64,000 nt of DNA from Breznakia pachnodae (GCF_030814225.1 NZ_JAUSUR010000001.1:310001-374000), one strand, 5' to 3'. Shown: positions 35,972-44,744, counted from the first letter of the stretch. Translations and numbers: made by a program. The notes: generated by a model from the sequence alone, not told the origin.

Positions 35972-36535
35972 TTATTTAGAGTTCTCTATTCTAATCTGGT
36001 CAAATGGGTAAAGAATAATAATATCTTTTGCGATAATAGAATCAATTTTAATTGGTCCAAATGCTCGTGAATCCTTAGAATTCATGCGGTTATCCCCAAT
36101 TATAAAGTATTCATCTTTCTTTAGGGTAATTGGTCCAAAGTCACTTGTAAATGGTATTTTATGTTCCATCGTATGGGATTCAATATAATCTTGATCAAGG
36201 AATGGTTCTAACACTAATTGACCATTGATGTACAGTGTATCATCCTTATACTGAATCGTTTCATTTGGTAAACCAATTACACGCTTAACAATCTGTCCTT
36301 CATCTTCTTCATCAACCACAACAATATCAAAACGAGTAATTGTCTCTTCACTAACAACAAAGCGATTTGCAATCCCATACTCATTATTTCTTAGCGTTGG
36401 CTCCATGCTCGTTCCATCAATGTGAACCGATGCAAATACAAAGCGCATAACTAAAAAAATTAGAATACTGATAATGATGATTACTTTTAAGATCAGTATG
36501 ATGTATTCCTGTTTGATTCTTTTTTTACCCTTCAT
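35972..36535 (-). CDS. signal peptidase I
   Basis: This 187-residue type I signal peptidase cleaves signal peptides on the outer membrane face. It has one N-terminal membrane helix (about 11-33), the Ser motif GTSMEPTL (nucleophile in SME), the Lys motif with IVKRVIGLPNE (general base) and GDNRMNSKDSRAFGPI. I start it at 36535 (MKGKKRIKQ), with GGAGGG upstream; an ATG nine codons earlier lacks a good site. It sits directly upstream of the sigma and surface-protein genes and may serve their export, though its own promoter looks ordinary. Confidence 0.92.
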   Translation of the reverse strand: MKGKKRIKQEYIILILKVIIIISILIFLVMRFVFASVHIDGTSMEPTLRNNEYGIANRFVVSEETITRFDIVVVDEEDEGQIVKRVIGLPNETIQYKDDTLYINGQLVLEPFLDQDYIESHTMEHKIPFTSDFGPITLKKDEYFIIGDNRMNSKDSRAFGPIKIDSIIAKDIIILYPFDQIRIENSK

Positions 36536-36699
36536 TATTCTTTTCCCTCCAATGACCTTCATTTGCCTTCTATCTCATCATAATGATTCTAATAAAAGAT
36601 AAATGAAAATTGCTACGAAACTCCATTTTTTTGATTTGCAATCTTAAGTTTCTGTTTCTTATTTATAGATTTACTTAATTTTAATAGAAAGTCAACAAG

Positions 36700-36729
36700 A
36701 AAAAAATCGTCCTCAGTGAGAAACGATTT
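36700..36729 (-). terminator. terminator of the AAC(3)-family gene unit
   Basis: Stem AAATCGT / ACGATTT with an inner CTCA/TGAG pairing, followed on the minus strand by a run of T, lies about 25 bases beyond the stop of the gene at 36754. Confidence 0.8.
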
Positions 36730-36753
36730 CATTATTTATAAATTTTTATTAGC

Positions 36754-37569
36754 TCATTCTTTTGTATGGGTATGGAAATACCCACTAGAAAGAGTAAGTG
36801 CTTCTTTCGCATTGAACAAGCGACAGCGAGCTCTTCCAATAAAGGTTTCCTTTACAATCTGACGCTCTTCCAACATCTGCTGAATACCAGTAATATCCTT
36901 ATTACCATAGTCATATTCAAGCATACTGATAAAACTCTTTTTCCCTCTTCTTTCAATTGGACTGGTAACAATTCGAATCGGTGTATCGCTATCATTGACA
37001 CGACCAACTTTAAAGATATCAGCACCTTCATACTTGATTCCCAAGAGTAATACAAATCCATTTAATTCACAAAGTTTCCCCAATGGCGAATCTTTTGATA
37101 AAGAAAAATGAAGTGGTTGTTTATCACAAATCAGTTTTGCATATTTTCCCCATGCGATAAATGAATGGGTTGGATGATTGGAACGATATACCCCATCATG
37201 ACGCATCATCTGATTTGCAAGTTTATTATTACTAGGTGTTAACTTTTTTGAAAACGGTGGCATTGCATCACGCACAACTTCAATCTGATAAGGCTTAAAC
37301 TTATCAACATCACGATTCAAAGGGTCAATGTTTTTTCTGGAAAAAGCACTTGTGACAATACAACCATCATATCCAACAACTTCCTGTAATGCTTCTATAA
37401 GGGTGCGATTTCCACCACAGATATAAGAAAAATATTCCAAAGATGACTGCACGTATACAACCATGCCCTTTTGAATACCAATTCCCTTTAAATGTTCAAT
37501 CAGATCCTCTTTGGTAATTAAATTATCCTGTATTAATTTTGAGGTAGTAAATTTTGTTCGATTAACCAT
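36754..37569 (-). CDS. AAC(3)-family N-acetyltransferase (YokD-like)
   Basis: 271 residues, of the antibiotic N-acetyltransferase fold (aminoglycoside 3-N-acetyltransferase family). It has the family blocks GIQKGMVVYVQSSLE, DGCIVTSAFS and RSNHPTHSFIAWGKYA, the last carrying the conserved His region. Many chromosomal members are housekeeping proteins with unknown acceptors, so resistance should not be assumed. I prefer the ATG at 37569, since GGGTGGG precedes it. It overlaps the 3' end of the thioredoxin-like lipoprotein gene by 37 bases. Confidence 0.85.
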   Translation of the reverse strand: MVNRTKFTTSKLIQDNLITKEDLIEHLKGIGIQKGMVVYVQSSLEYFSYICGGNRTLIEALQEVVGYDGCIVTSAFSRKNIDPLNRDVDKFKPYQIEVVRDAMPPFSKKLTPSNNKLANQMMRHDGVYRSNHPTHSFIAWGKYAKLICDKQPLHFSLSKDSPLGKLCELNGFVLLLGIKYEGADIFKVGRVNDSDTPIRIVTSPIERRGKKSFISMLEYDYGNKDITGIQQMLEERQIVKETFIGRARCRLFNAKEALTLSSGYFHTHTKE

Positions 37570-37940
37570 TCTTCCCACCCTTCCGGATCTAATGAATATT
37601 CATAAACACCATTTTCATATAATTTTCCATTTTGGATATACATAAGTACTGGCCAAGAAGAATAGTCACTCAAGACCTGATTCAGCTGATCACTAGTATT
37701 AGCATCTACACTTGAATAATTCAGTTCATACAAATCCTTATTTATTTTTGATAATTTATTGCTTGTCTTATCATGGAACTCTGTACATGGATCACAATCA
37801 TCATTGGTAATCAACAATACAAATGTTTCCTGATTGGTAACTTTTTCAATTACTTCACTAGCTTCAATAGTTTGATGCTGAGCAGTTGTTTTGTTACTGC
37901 TACACCCTACCAAAACACAGACAAGTAACAATGAAAGCAT
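37533..37940 (-). CDS. thioredoxin-like lipoprotein (start region altered)
   Basis: 135 residues: a short hydrophobic leader with lipobox LVGC (Cys13), then a thioredoxin-like domain with a CDPC site (residues 49-52) and the cis-Pro loop SWPVLMY. Such proteins handle disulfides outside the membrane or act as bacteriocin-accessory proteins. An in-frame ATG at 37950-37952 overlaps the previous gene's TGA, as in normal coupling, but reads Met-Lys-stop. Restoring that stop would give a longer, better signal peptide (MK-x-VMLSLLLVC). The ATG at 37940 has no good ribosome-binding site of its own, so expression may depend on re-initiation. Confidence 0.7.
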   Translation of the reverse strand: MLSLLLVCVLVGCSSNKTTAQHQTIEASEVIEKVTNQETFVLLITNDDCDPCTEFHDKTSNKLSKINKDLYELNYSSVDANTSDQLNQVLSDYSSWPVLMYIQNGKLYENGVYEYSLDPEGWEEWLIEQNLLPQN

Positions 37941-37948
37941 TACTCATT

Positions 37949-38431
37949 TCATTCTTTCACCTTTTGATTATGAGCGATTTTACTTGCAGCACTTGCCGCA
38001 ATTGCCCCAATGATATCATCTAAAAACGTATGACAGGCTTCACTGTTATCCATATGGTCATTTAATTTCTTAATAATTCCATATTTTGCTTTATCAATAT
38101 AACCAAAGTTTGTTAATGCAATAGATCCATATAAATTACAGATTCCATATGCAAGAACTTCATCAATACCATACAGACTTTCATCACGATTTAGAATATC
38201 TTCTAACTCTTTATCAATCAGCATTTTCTTTTCACTCATCATATCTAAACAGATACCGGTGATAATCGCATGCTGTACTTCTCTTTTTTCAATTACCTGC
38301 AATACAGTTTCTGTAATTGCAGCTTCATCATGGTCTGTTACATGATCTCTTTGCAGATAAAAAACACAATCTACAATATCACTAATTTCTACGCCTCTTT
38401 CTTTTAATAAGGCTACACAACGTTCAAACAT
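37949..38431 (-). CDS. phosphatidylglycerophosphatase A family protein (YutG-like)
   Basis: This 160-residue protein matches the PgpA/YutG family. Visible motifs are acidic residues in VTDHDEAAITETVLQVIEKREV, GIDEVLAYGICNLYGSIALTNFGYIDKAK and HTFLDDIIGAIAASAASKIAHN near the C-terminus. The Bacillus homologue is thought to dephosphorylate phosphatidylglycerol phosphate, the product of PgsA. Its stop overlaps the ancestral start of the thioredoxin-like gene (ATGA). It is 39 bases downstream of the P-type ATPase stop... the two are on the same strand, with the ATPase lying downstream in coordinates but upstream in transcription. Confidence 0.85.
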   Translation of the reverse strand: MFERCVALLKERGVEISDIVDCVFYLQRDHVTDHDEAAITETVLQVIEKREVQHAIITGICLDMMSEKKMLIDKELEDILNRDESLYGIDEVLAYGICNLYGSIALTNFGYIDKAKYGIIKKLNDHMDNSEACHTFLDDIIGAIAASAASKIAHNQKVKE

Positions 38432-38470
38432 AATATCACTGCTCCTAACTTATATTATACACGATACTGG

Positions 38471-40795
38471 CTATTTCTTTCGCTTTATTTTATAAATCTG
38501 CTCTACAATTTTTCTGCCAATATACGAAACTCCCAATAATATTGCGACAATGATAAGCATTGGCAAAATTAATCGTTGTCCAATTAGTGGTTTCATCCCA
38601 AAGAAATCATAGAAGAATAGCAGACAACCGACTAAACCTATTCCCATAACTACAACCAATGCTGTACGTAGTGGCGTAAATGGACGAGCCACTTTTACTA
38701 GCACAATCATTCCATTGAAGCACAAAGTAAGTACTGCAAGTTGAACCATCACTTCTCTGGAAATATCAGAAAAACGATATAATAGCATACAGTAAATTAA
38801 AGAGATTACTGCACTTATTGCTGAGGGCAAACTAACCTTTAATACATTCTCTAAGAATTCTCCTTTTACCCGCTCACGATTTGGTTCCAGTGCCAATATA
38901 AACCCTGGAATTCCAATGGTAAGTGAGGAAACCATCGTTAACTGGATTGGCACAAATGGATAACTCATATTTGTAAATAAAACAAAGAATGCAAGAATGG
39001 AAGAAAAGATGGTTTTTGTTAGAAACAGGGTTGCTACTTTTTCAATGTTATTAATAACTCTTCTCCCCTCATATAATACATGAGGCATTGCATCAAAGTT
39101 ATTATCCAACAGTACCAGATTTGCACTTGATTTTGCTACATCACTTCCACTTGCCATTGCAATACTGATATCTGCTGCCTTAAATGCCAATACATCATTT
39201 ACACCATCTCCAGTCATCGCTACAATATGTCCATGTTCTTTTAATCGTTCTACCATTAATTTCTTCTGTTGTGGACTTACTCGTCCAAATACTGTATGGT
39301 CTTCAATAAGCTCATCAATTTGCTCATCACTTAAATTATGCACATCCAGAAATGCTTCCGCATTATTTACACCTGCACGTTTGGCAATCTGACTAACTGC
39401 TTTTGGATTGTCTCCAGAAATAACCTTTAGACAAACATCTTGTTCCATAAAATAAGATAACGTAGTTTTAGCATCTTCACGAATTTTATCAACAAGACCA
39501 AACAACGCAATTACTTCTAAGTCATCAGGTAATTTTTCACCAATCTGCTTAGATGATTTCGCTAAAGCAATGACACGATAACCTTGCTTATTTAATGCTT
39601 CGATATCATTTTTATGATGGATATTTTCTTCCACAATAAACTCATATGCACCAAGCACATAAGAAGCATGAGAAAAGCTTACTGTGCTGTATTTACGTTT
39701 ACTCGAAAATGGTATTTTAGATACAAATGTAAATGTCTCACTCGTATCATAATAGTCATATAAAGCTAATGAAGTTGGATTATCCGGTTTCGTAATATAC
39801 AAATAATTCTTCATAATTTCTTCAATATTATCATCACTAAACTTAATAACTTCTTTTACTTCCATTAAACCTTCTGTAATCGTTCCTGTTTTATCCAGAC
39901 AAAGGGTATCTACTCTCGCCAGAGTTTCTAAACAGTACAACTCCTGTACCAACGTTTTCTGCTTGGCTAAGTTCATAACTCCAACTGCTAATGCAATACT
40001 CGTTAAGATTACTAATCCTTCTGGAATCATCCCAATAAGCGCTGCTGACACACTTAATACTGATGTCGCGTAATCATTTCCATTTACGACAAAGCTTTGA
40101 AAGAATAAACATCCTCCTAGTGGAATAATCATAATCCCAATTCCCTTGATAATTGCATTTAATGAATCTCTTAATTGAGATGGATAACGTTGAAACTTCT
40201 TAGCATCACGTGTGATTTTGGCAGCATAATTATCATTACCTACTTTATCCGCTCTTGTTGATGCACAACCGCTTACCACAAAACTTCCAGAGTATAGGAA
40301 ATCTCCTACCTCTTTCTTTATAAAATCGCTTTCTCCTGTAAGTAAAGACTCATCAACTTCAACAACTCCATCGAGTACAACACTGTCACTGACAATCTGA
40401 TCGCCTGTTTTTATCTCCAGTAAATCATCCAAGACGACTTCTTCTACTGGAATATCTAGATGCTCTCCTTCACGAATAACATGTGCTTTCAAAGACACAA
40501 TCAAAGATATTCGATCAAGTGTTCTTTTTGCTCTTATTTCTTGGAATGTTCCAATTACAAAATTGGAAACAACACCACCTAAAAACAACAAATTCTTAAA
40601 AGAGCCTGTTGGAATAATAATACAAGCTAACACCAAATTCACAAAATTAAATAAGGTAAAAAGATTATCTGTGATAATCTTTTTATAAGATTTAGTTTCA
40701 TTTATGTCAGAAGCATTGATTAAATTGTCTCTTTTTCGTTCTTCTACCTGTTTGTTTGTTAATCCATGATCTAATTTTGGATCATAACGTACCAT
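38471..40795 (-). CDS. P-type cation-transporting ATPase
   Basis: 774 residues. It has the P-type hallmarks: actuator motif LLTGESDF, phosphorylation site CLDKTGTITEG, and the hinge MTGDGVNDVLAFKAADISIAMASGSD-type region near the C-terminal third. About ten membrane helices are expected, four or so before the DKTGT site and a cluster at the end. It has no heavy-metal-binding N-terminus. The compact size and sequence style resemble the CtpE or bacterial calcium-pump group, so calcium export is a possible role, but I cannot fix the ion. It has 185 bases of upstream non-coding sequence with TATAAT-like boxes. Confidence 0.85.
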   Translation of the reverse strand: MVRYDPKLDHGLTNKQVEERKRDNLINASDINETKSYKKIITDNLFTLFNFVNLVLACIIIPTGSFKNLLFLGGVVSNFVIGTFQEIRAKRTLDRISLIVSLKAHVIREGEHLDIPVEEVVLDDLLEIKTGDQIVSDSVVLDGVVEVDESLLTGESDFIKKEVGDFLYSGSFVVSGCASTRADKVGNDNYAAKITRDAKKFQRYPSQLRDSLNAIIKGIGIMIIPLGGCLFFQSFVVNGNDYATSVLSVSAALIGMIPEGLVILTSIALAVGVMNLAKQKTLVQELYCLETLARVDTLCLDKTGTITEGLMEVKEVIKFSDDNIEEIMKNYLYITKPDNPTSLALYDYYDTSETFTFVSKIPFSSKRKYSTVSFSHASYVLGAYEFIVEENIHHKNDIEALNKQGYRVIALAKSSKQIGEKLPDDLEVIALFGLVDKIREDAKTTLSYFMEQDVCLKVISGDNPKAVSQIAKRAGVNNAEAFLDVHNLSDEQIDELIEDHTVFGRVSPQQKKLMVERLKEHGHIVAMTGDGVNDVLAFKAADISIAMASGSDVAKSSANLVLLDNNFDAMPHVLYEGRRVINNIEKVATLFLTKTIFSSILAFFVLFTNMSYPFVPIQLTMVSSLTIGIPGFILALEPNRERVKGEFLENVLKVSLPSAISAVISLIYCMLLYRFSDISREVMVQLAVLTLCFNGMIVLVKVARPFTPLRTALVVVMGIGLVGCLLFFYDFFGMKPLIGQRLILPMLIIVAILLGVSYIGRKIVEQIYKIKRKK

Positions 40796-40957
40796 AATAC
40801 CACCTACCTATATTAGTACCACAAACCTCATCAAAAATAATCATAAAACCGTTGTAGGAAGAGCGGCAATCCTCTTAATTATAATTATAATCTTAATAGT
40901 TTCTCACTGTTTACTTACTCTATATTATAACTCTATTTGTTTGAAACACAAAGCAAA

Positions 40958-40982
40958 AAAAGAAACCCTAGTCAGGTTTCTT
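40958..40982 (-). terminator. terminator of the GntR-ABC operon
   Basis: Stem AAGAAACC / GGGTTTCTT with a 6-base loop and a following T run on the minus strand starts at the permease stop codon. Confidence 0.85.
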
Positions 40983-41637
40983 AAAGTTCTTTCTTTTCGT
41001 AAATATTACAAGATATTTTATAGGATAATGCAAATGCACCAATCAATGCTGCTATCGCTATAATGATTCCATAACTGTTAATTACATTATACAGCGTTGT
41101 CATCATCACTCCAACATCAAATGTATTGTTTAGCAGATATACAATCCCTACAACTCCAAGTGCTAACAATGCAACGGATATCATCATATAGATACGGGCT
41201 TTATCAGCACCAAACTTATAGATAAATGGGATTGTAAGTGCAACTACCAATGCAATTCCAAACATTGTTCCACCAAGTGAAGATAACATATTCTCTAAGT
41301 TTCCAACACCATTGTTAACATATGAAATCAATAATGGGACTGCTCCTCCTAACACAACTCCAATCGCAATCAGAATAAAGGCAAGTACATATTTACTTCT
41401 TACAATATCTTTTCGATTCAGTGGCATTGTTAATGCATAAGAATCCCATAACGTATATTCATCATAACTAAAAGTATTAATTGACATCATAATTACCATA
41501 AATGGAATCATAAACATCAGCATATTTAAATAACCGTCATCGACAAATGAAACACCCACAAATACCAATAATAATATTAACAGTGAATTCTTATAACCTT
41601 TTATTGTTTGTAAATCTTTATAAATTAATCCTTTCAT
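40981..41637 (-). CDS. ABC-2 type permease
   Basis: 218 residues with six hydrophobic helices and the ABC-2 style N-terminus MKGLIYKDLQTIKGYKNSLL. It is the membrane partner of the ATPase encoded just upstream (4-base gap). With a YtrA-type GntR regulator in front, the set resembles Bacillus ytr-like exporters that respond to cell-envelope stress or export a small molecule or peptide. The substrate is unknown. Confidence 0.82.
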   Translation of the reverse strand: MKGLIYKDLQTIKGYKNSLLILLLVFVGVSFVDDGYLNMLMFMIPFMVIMMSINTFSYDEYTLWDSYALTMPLNRKDIVRSKYVLAFILIAIGVVLGGAVPLLISYVNNGVGNLENMLSSLGGTMFGIALVVALTIPFIYKFGADKARIYMMISVALLALGVVGIVYLLNNTFDVGVMMTTLYNVINSYGIIIAIAALIGAFALSYKISCNIYEKKEL

Positions 41638-41641
41638 GGTA

Positions 41642-42496
41642 TTACTCCTTCCCCTTAATATATAACATCATAATTTCATCAATGGTTGGTTTATCAATAA
41701 TCACTCCACTATATTTCTTTTGGATTCGATCACGATCTTCCACCAATACTTCATAACTGTATTTTTGCTTTTTATATCTTATGATATCTTCTGGATCTAG
41801 AGCATCAAATGCTTCTTCATCACATTTCAATATACCAAAACTTTCCATGATATCATCCTTATCCTTACTAAAGATTAGTTTTCCTTTATTCACAAAAGTT
41901 ATATAATCAGCAATCTTTTCTAGATCTGTTGTAATATGTGTAGAAAGCAATACGGTATGTTGTTCATCCTGAATAAAGTCTAGAAAGATATCCAATATTT
42001 CATTACGTACAATTGGATCCAATCCACTTGTTGGTTCATCCAAAATTAACAGCTTTGGGTCTCTAGCAAGAGCTGTAGCAATCTGTAGTTTCATCTTCAT
42101 CCCCTTGGATAAATCCTTAATCTTTTTATCTTTTGGTAATTCAAATTGTTGAAGATATGAATAAAATAATTTAGAACTCCAGTTGCGGTTGATTTTCATC
42201 ATAATTTTATCTACATGATTGGCATCAATCATTGGTGAGAAAAAAGCTTCTCCCAATACTACACCAATATCTTCTTTGATTAACTTCTCATCTTTTTTAT
42301 AATCCTTATCAAAGATTTTAACATCTCCACTTTCAACATTTACCAGATTCAACATTGATTTGATAATTGTTGTTTTACCTGCTCCATTTTCTCCAATCAA
42401 TCCCATAATGGTACCCATTGGAACATCAAATGATATATCACTGAGCTGAAAATCTTCATACTTTTTTGATAACTGTTTTACACTAATACTATTCAT
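41642..42496 (-). CDS. ABC transporter ATP-binding protein
   Basis: 284 residues. The nucleotide-binding domain has Walker A GENGAGKTT, signature LSKGMKMKLQIATALA and Walker B LLILDEPTSGLDP followed by the His switch LLSTHITTD. The signature reads LSKGM, normal for ABC-2 exporters of the YtrB/BcrA type. The C-terminal 70 residues form the usual accessory domain. It overlaps the GntR gene by 8 bases and pairs with the permease that follows. Confidence 0.93.
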   Translation of the reverse strand: MNSISVKQLSKKYEDFQLSDISFDVPMGTIMGLIGENGAGKTTIIKSMLNLVNVESGDVKIFDKDYKKDEKLIKEDIGVVLGEAFFSPMIDANHVDKIMMKINRNWSSKLFYSYLQQFELPKDKKIKDLSKGMKMKLQIATALARDPKLLILDEPTSGLDPIVRNEILDIFLDFIQDEQHTVLLSTHITTDLEKIADYITFVNKGKLIFSKDKDDIMESFGILKCDEEAFDALDPEDIIRYKKQKYSYEVLVEDRDRIQKKYSGVIIDKPTIDEIMMLYIKGKE

Positions 42497-42875
42497 CTGT
42501 TACCTCCTCATATAAGAACTCTAACAATTCACTTAATGATTCCTTACTAAATCCTATCTTTCTCGCTAAATTGATGGCACCAGTTAGGTTTCCTTCAATT
42601 GCTTTTAATACTTCTTCCTTAATTAACTCTTTATTTGTACTTGAAACAAAGCAGCCTTTACCACTGATCATTTCAACATATCCTGCGTGCTCTAATTCTT
42701 CATAGGCTCGTTTGGTTGTAATTACACTAATTCTTAAGTCCTTTGCCAGTCCACGAATTGATGGTAATTGTTCCCCAGCAGATAATTCTCCGGATAAAAT
42801 TTTATCTTTAATCTGAGTTGCAATTTGCTCATAAATTGGTGTCTGTGAACTATTACTTATTACAAGAAACATCAT
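42489..42875 (-). CDS. GntR-family regulator, YtrA type
   Basis: 128 residues: an N-terminal winged helix (about 10-75; TPIYEQIATQIKDKILSGEL, SIRGLAKDLRISVITTKRAY) and a short helical tail typical of the YtrA subfamily. These repress their own ABC-transporter operon. GGAGGTGA sits right before the start (42875 or the next ATG at 42872). A 31-bp palindrome overlaps the -10 box and ends at the ribosome-binding site, which fits auto-repression. Confidence 0.92.
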   Translation of the reverse strand: MMFLVISNSSQTPIYEQIATQIKDKILSGELSAGEQLPSIRGLAKDLRISVITTKRAYEELEHAGYVEMISGKGCFVSSTNKELIKEEVLKAIEGNLTGAINLARKIGFSKESLSELLEFLYEEVTDE

Positions 42876-42881
42876 TCACCT

Positions 42882-42926
42882 CCAACTGTATATATACATT
42901 ATATACAGTTGGGATATATTCGTCAA
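42882..42926 (-). promoter_or_regulatory. GntR operon promoter with palindromic operator
   Basis: TTGACG (42921-42926) and TATAAT (42898-42903) are spaced by 17 bases. A perfect palindrome with 12-bp arms (CCAACTGTATAT at 42882-42893 and its complement at 42901-42912, 7-base centre) covers the -10 box, the start point and the sequence up to the ribosome-binding site. This arrangement matches YtrA-type operators. Confidence 0.85.
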
Positions 42927-42934
42927 TAGAAATA

Positions 42935-42964
42935 CAAAAAAAGTTAGTAACAATTGCTACTAAC
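42935..42964 (-). terminator. terminator of the MnmM-like gene
   Basis: Stem GTTAGTAGCAATTGTTACTAAC (42943-42964, one G-T pair) followed on the minus strand by seven T, just beyond the stop at 42972. Confidence 0.85.
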
Positions 42965-42971
42965 CCTTTAT

Positions 42972-43502
42972 TTATCGATGATAATCAATGCATATAATAT
43001 ATGGTGCATCTTTACGATTGATCAATTGATGCTTCATTACATCAAAATGTTTGCTTGCAAGTGTGCTGCAATACTCTTCAACTTTCATCGCTTCTCGCTT
43101 GCCTGTTTCAAACCCAGGATACAACACAAGGACAACTCTTCCTTCGTAGTTCATTCGTTCCCAAACTTTATTCAATGTGGTAATTACAGTATCAGCATTC
43201 GTTGTCACTGTCTCATCAGATTGTGGCAGATATCCAAGATTAAAGATTCCAGCATCCAAACGTCTTGTATACTTATCGAAGTGTTCATGTGAATCCAAAT
43301 GCACATAAACATTCTTTAGATAGCGACACATATTCTCAGTATTATCAATTGCTTGCTGTTGAATATCAAACGCATACACCTCTTTAAATTGATGTCCTAG
43401 AAAGAAGGTATCATTTCCATTCCCACATGTGAAATCAACTGCAATATCTTTATGATTTACTTCTAATAATAATTCTTGCGCGATTGTTGTTATTTTTTTC
43501 AT
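42972..43502 (-). CDS. MnmM/YtqB-like SAM-dependent methyltransferase
   Basis: About 176 residues from the chosen start, with a class I methyltransferase fold: SAM motif DFTCGNGNDTFFLG, acidic ribose contact in YAFDIQQQAID, and NLGYLPQSDE as motif IV. This matches the YtqB family, recently assigned as MnmM, which methylates aminomethyl-2-thiouridine in tRNA. The open frame extends to 43571, but that extension contains the hairpin 43543-43568, and family members begin near MKKI. I therefore place the start at 43502, although its ribosome-binding site is weak; 43538 (MVFYSE) is an alternative. Confidence 0.75.
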   Translation of the reverse strand: MKKITTIAQELLLEVNHKDIAVDFTCGNGNDTFFLGHQFKEVYAFDIQQQAIDNTENMCRYLKNVYVHLDSHEHFDKYTRRLDAGIFNLGYLPQSDETVTTNADTVITTLNKVWERMNYEGRVVLVLYPGFETGKREAMKVEEYCSTLASKHFDVMKHQLINRKDAPYIICIDYHR

Positions 43503-43540
43503 ATAATCATTATAGTCACTTTCACTATAAAATACCATAA

Positions 43541-43568
43541 GAAAAGAACACTCCTTAGAATGTTCTTT
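43541..43568 (-). terminator. hairpin after the alcohol dehydrogenase gene, probable terminator
   Basis: An 11-bp stem with one G-T pair (43543-43553 with 43558-43568, 4-base loop) lies 13 bases past the stop at 43581. The following T run is short (TTTTC), so termination may be partial. Confidence 0.6.
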
Positions 43569-43580
43569 CACATTTATTGA

Positions 43581-44744
43581 TTACATACACATACGATAGA
43601 TATTAATAACATCTTGTGTAGATAGTTCACGATACCCATCAATTTTACCACCCTTTGAAGCAGTTGCACTTGCTGCCATTTCTTCAACTGGTGCATCTTC
43701 TGGAATCCCAATTGCTTCAAATGTCATTGGCAAATCTAAACTTTCAAAGAATTCTTTGGTCTTTTGAATTGCTATCTTTGCAATCGCCATATCATTTGTC
43801 CCTTCCAGACCCCATACATCACGGCCATAAGAAGCAAACTTATCAACTGTTGAACCATCTAGAATATATTCCATCCATCTTGGCGTAAGCATTGCAAGAC
43901 CAGCTCCATGCGTTACATCATAATAGGCACTAAGCACATGTTCCATTGCATGGCAACTCCACTTCTTGCCAACACCACAACCAGTTAACCCATTGATTGC
44001 AAGTGATGAAGTCCACATCATATTTGCTCTTGCTTCATAGTTTTCTGGTTCATTATAAGCAATCTTCCCATAACGAAGACATGTCTTTAATAGTGATACT
44101 GATATCTGATTGGATACTTGTGATATCTCTCCATCATTGAAATAAGTTTCCATGATATGTGACATAATATCAGCTGTACCTGATGCAGTCTGATATTTTG
44201 ATACACTATACGTATACGTTGGATCCATAATGCTTACTTTAGGAAATAACGTTCTGTGGCCAAATCCTTTCTTTAATTTTAATTCAGGATTTGTAATTAC
44301 TGCAGTTGCATCCATTTCACTTCCTGTTGCACTTAATGTAAGTACTGAAATTAATGGTAATGCTTCTGTAATTAGATTACTGTCCTCAATAAAATCCCAA
44401 GGATTACCATCGTAATACATACCAGCGCAAATTGCCTTGGCACAGTCAATTGTACTTCCACCACCAACGGCTAATACAACCTGTATATCATTCTCTTTAC
44501 AAAGATTTACTCCATTTACTACACTCTCTAATCTCGGGTTTGGTTCCACTCCAGATAATTCATGTATTGTAACATCCTTTAATAATGACTTTACCTTTTT
44601 ATATAAACCAATTTTCTTGATACTTCCACCACCATAAACAAGTAGAACTTTATCTCCATATCTTGCTACAGCATCGCTCAGTTGTTGAATTGATCCTTCA
44701 CCGAAATAAATTTCAGTAGGAACATAATACGAAAAATTTTCCAT
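43581..44744 (-). CDS. iron-containing alcohol dehydrogenase (butanol-dehydrogenase type)
   Basis: 387 residues of group III Fe-dependent dehydrogenases. The NAD(P)-binding motif GGGSTIDCAKAI and the metal-binding His cluster (CHAMEHVLSAYYDVTHGAGLA) are visible. The family reduces aldehydes to alcohols during fermentation. It is similar along its length to the gene at 58441 (for example SVSKYQ-x-ASGTADIMSH), so the two are paralogues. It stands alone with TATAAT at 44768-44773 upstream. The substrate is not determinable. Confidence 0.88.
   Translation of the reverse strand: MENFSYYVPTEIYFGEGSIQQLSDAVARYGDKVLLVYGGGSIKKIGLYKKVKSLLKDVTIHELSGVEPNPRLESVVNGVNLCKENDIQVVLAVGGGSTIDCAKAICAGMYYDGNPWDFIEDSNLITEALPLISVLTLSATGSEMDATAVITNPELKLKKGFGHRTLFPKVSIMDPTYTYSVSKYQTASGTADIMSHIMETYFNDGEISQVSNQISVSLLKTCLRYGKIAYNEPENYEARANMMWTSSLAINGLTGCGVGKKWSCHAMEHVLSAYYDVTHGAGLAMLTPRWMEYILDGSTVDKFASYGRDVWGLEGTNDMAIAKIAIQKTKEFFESLDLPMTFEAIGIPEDAPVEEMAASATASKGGKIDGYRELSTQDVINIYRMCM

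Noticed and set aside
36754..37569. Aminoglycoside resistance gene
   Set aside because: The AAC(3) fold is clear, but chromosomal members are often not resistance enzymes, and there is no mobile element or resistance context here.
37944..37946. TGA read as tryptophan (alternative genetic code)
   Set aside because: TGA serves as a normal stop elsewhere (for example ymdB and the PgpA-family gene), and no other gene needs TGA as sense.
40796..40980. Metal-sensing riboswitch in front of the P-type ATPase
   Set aside because: I could not fold any known riboswitch core there; only TATAAT-like boxes and a short weak inverted repeat are visible.
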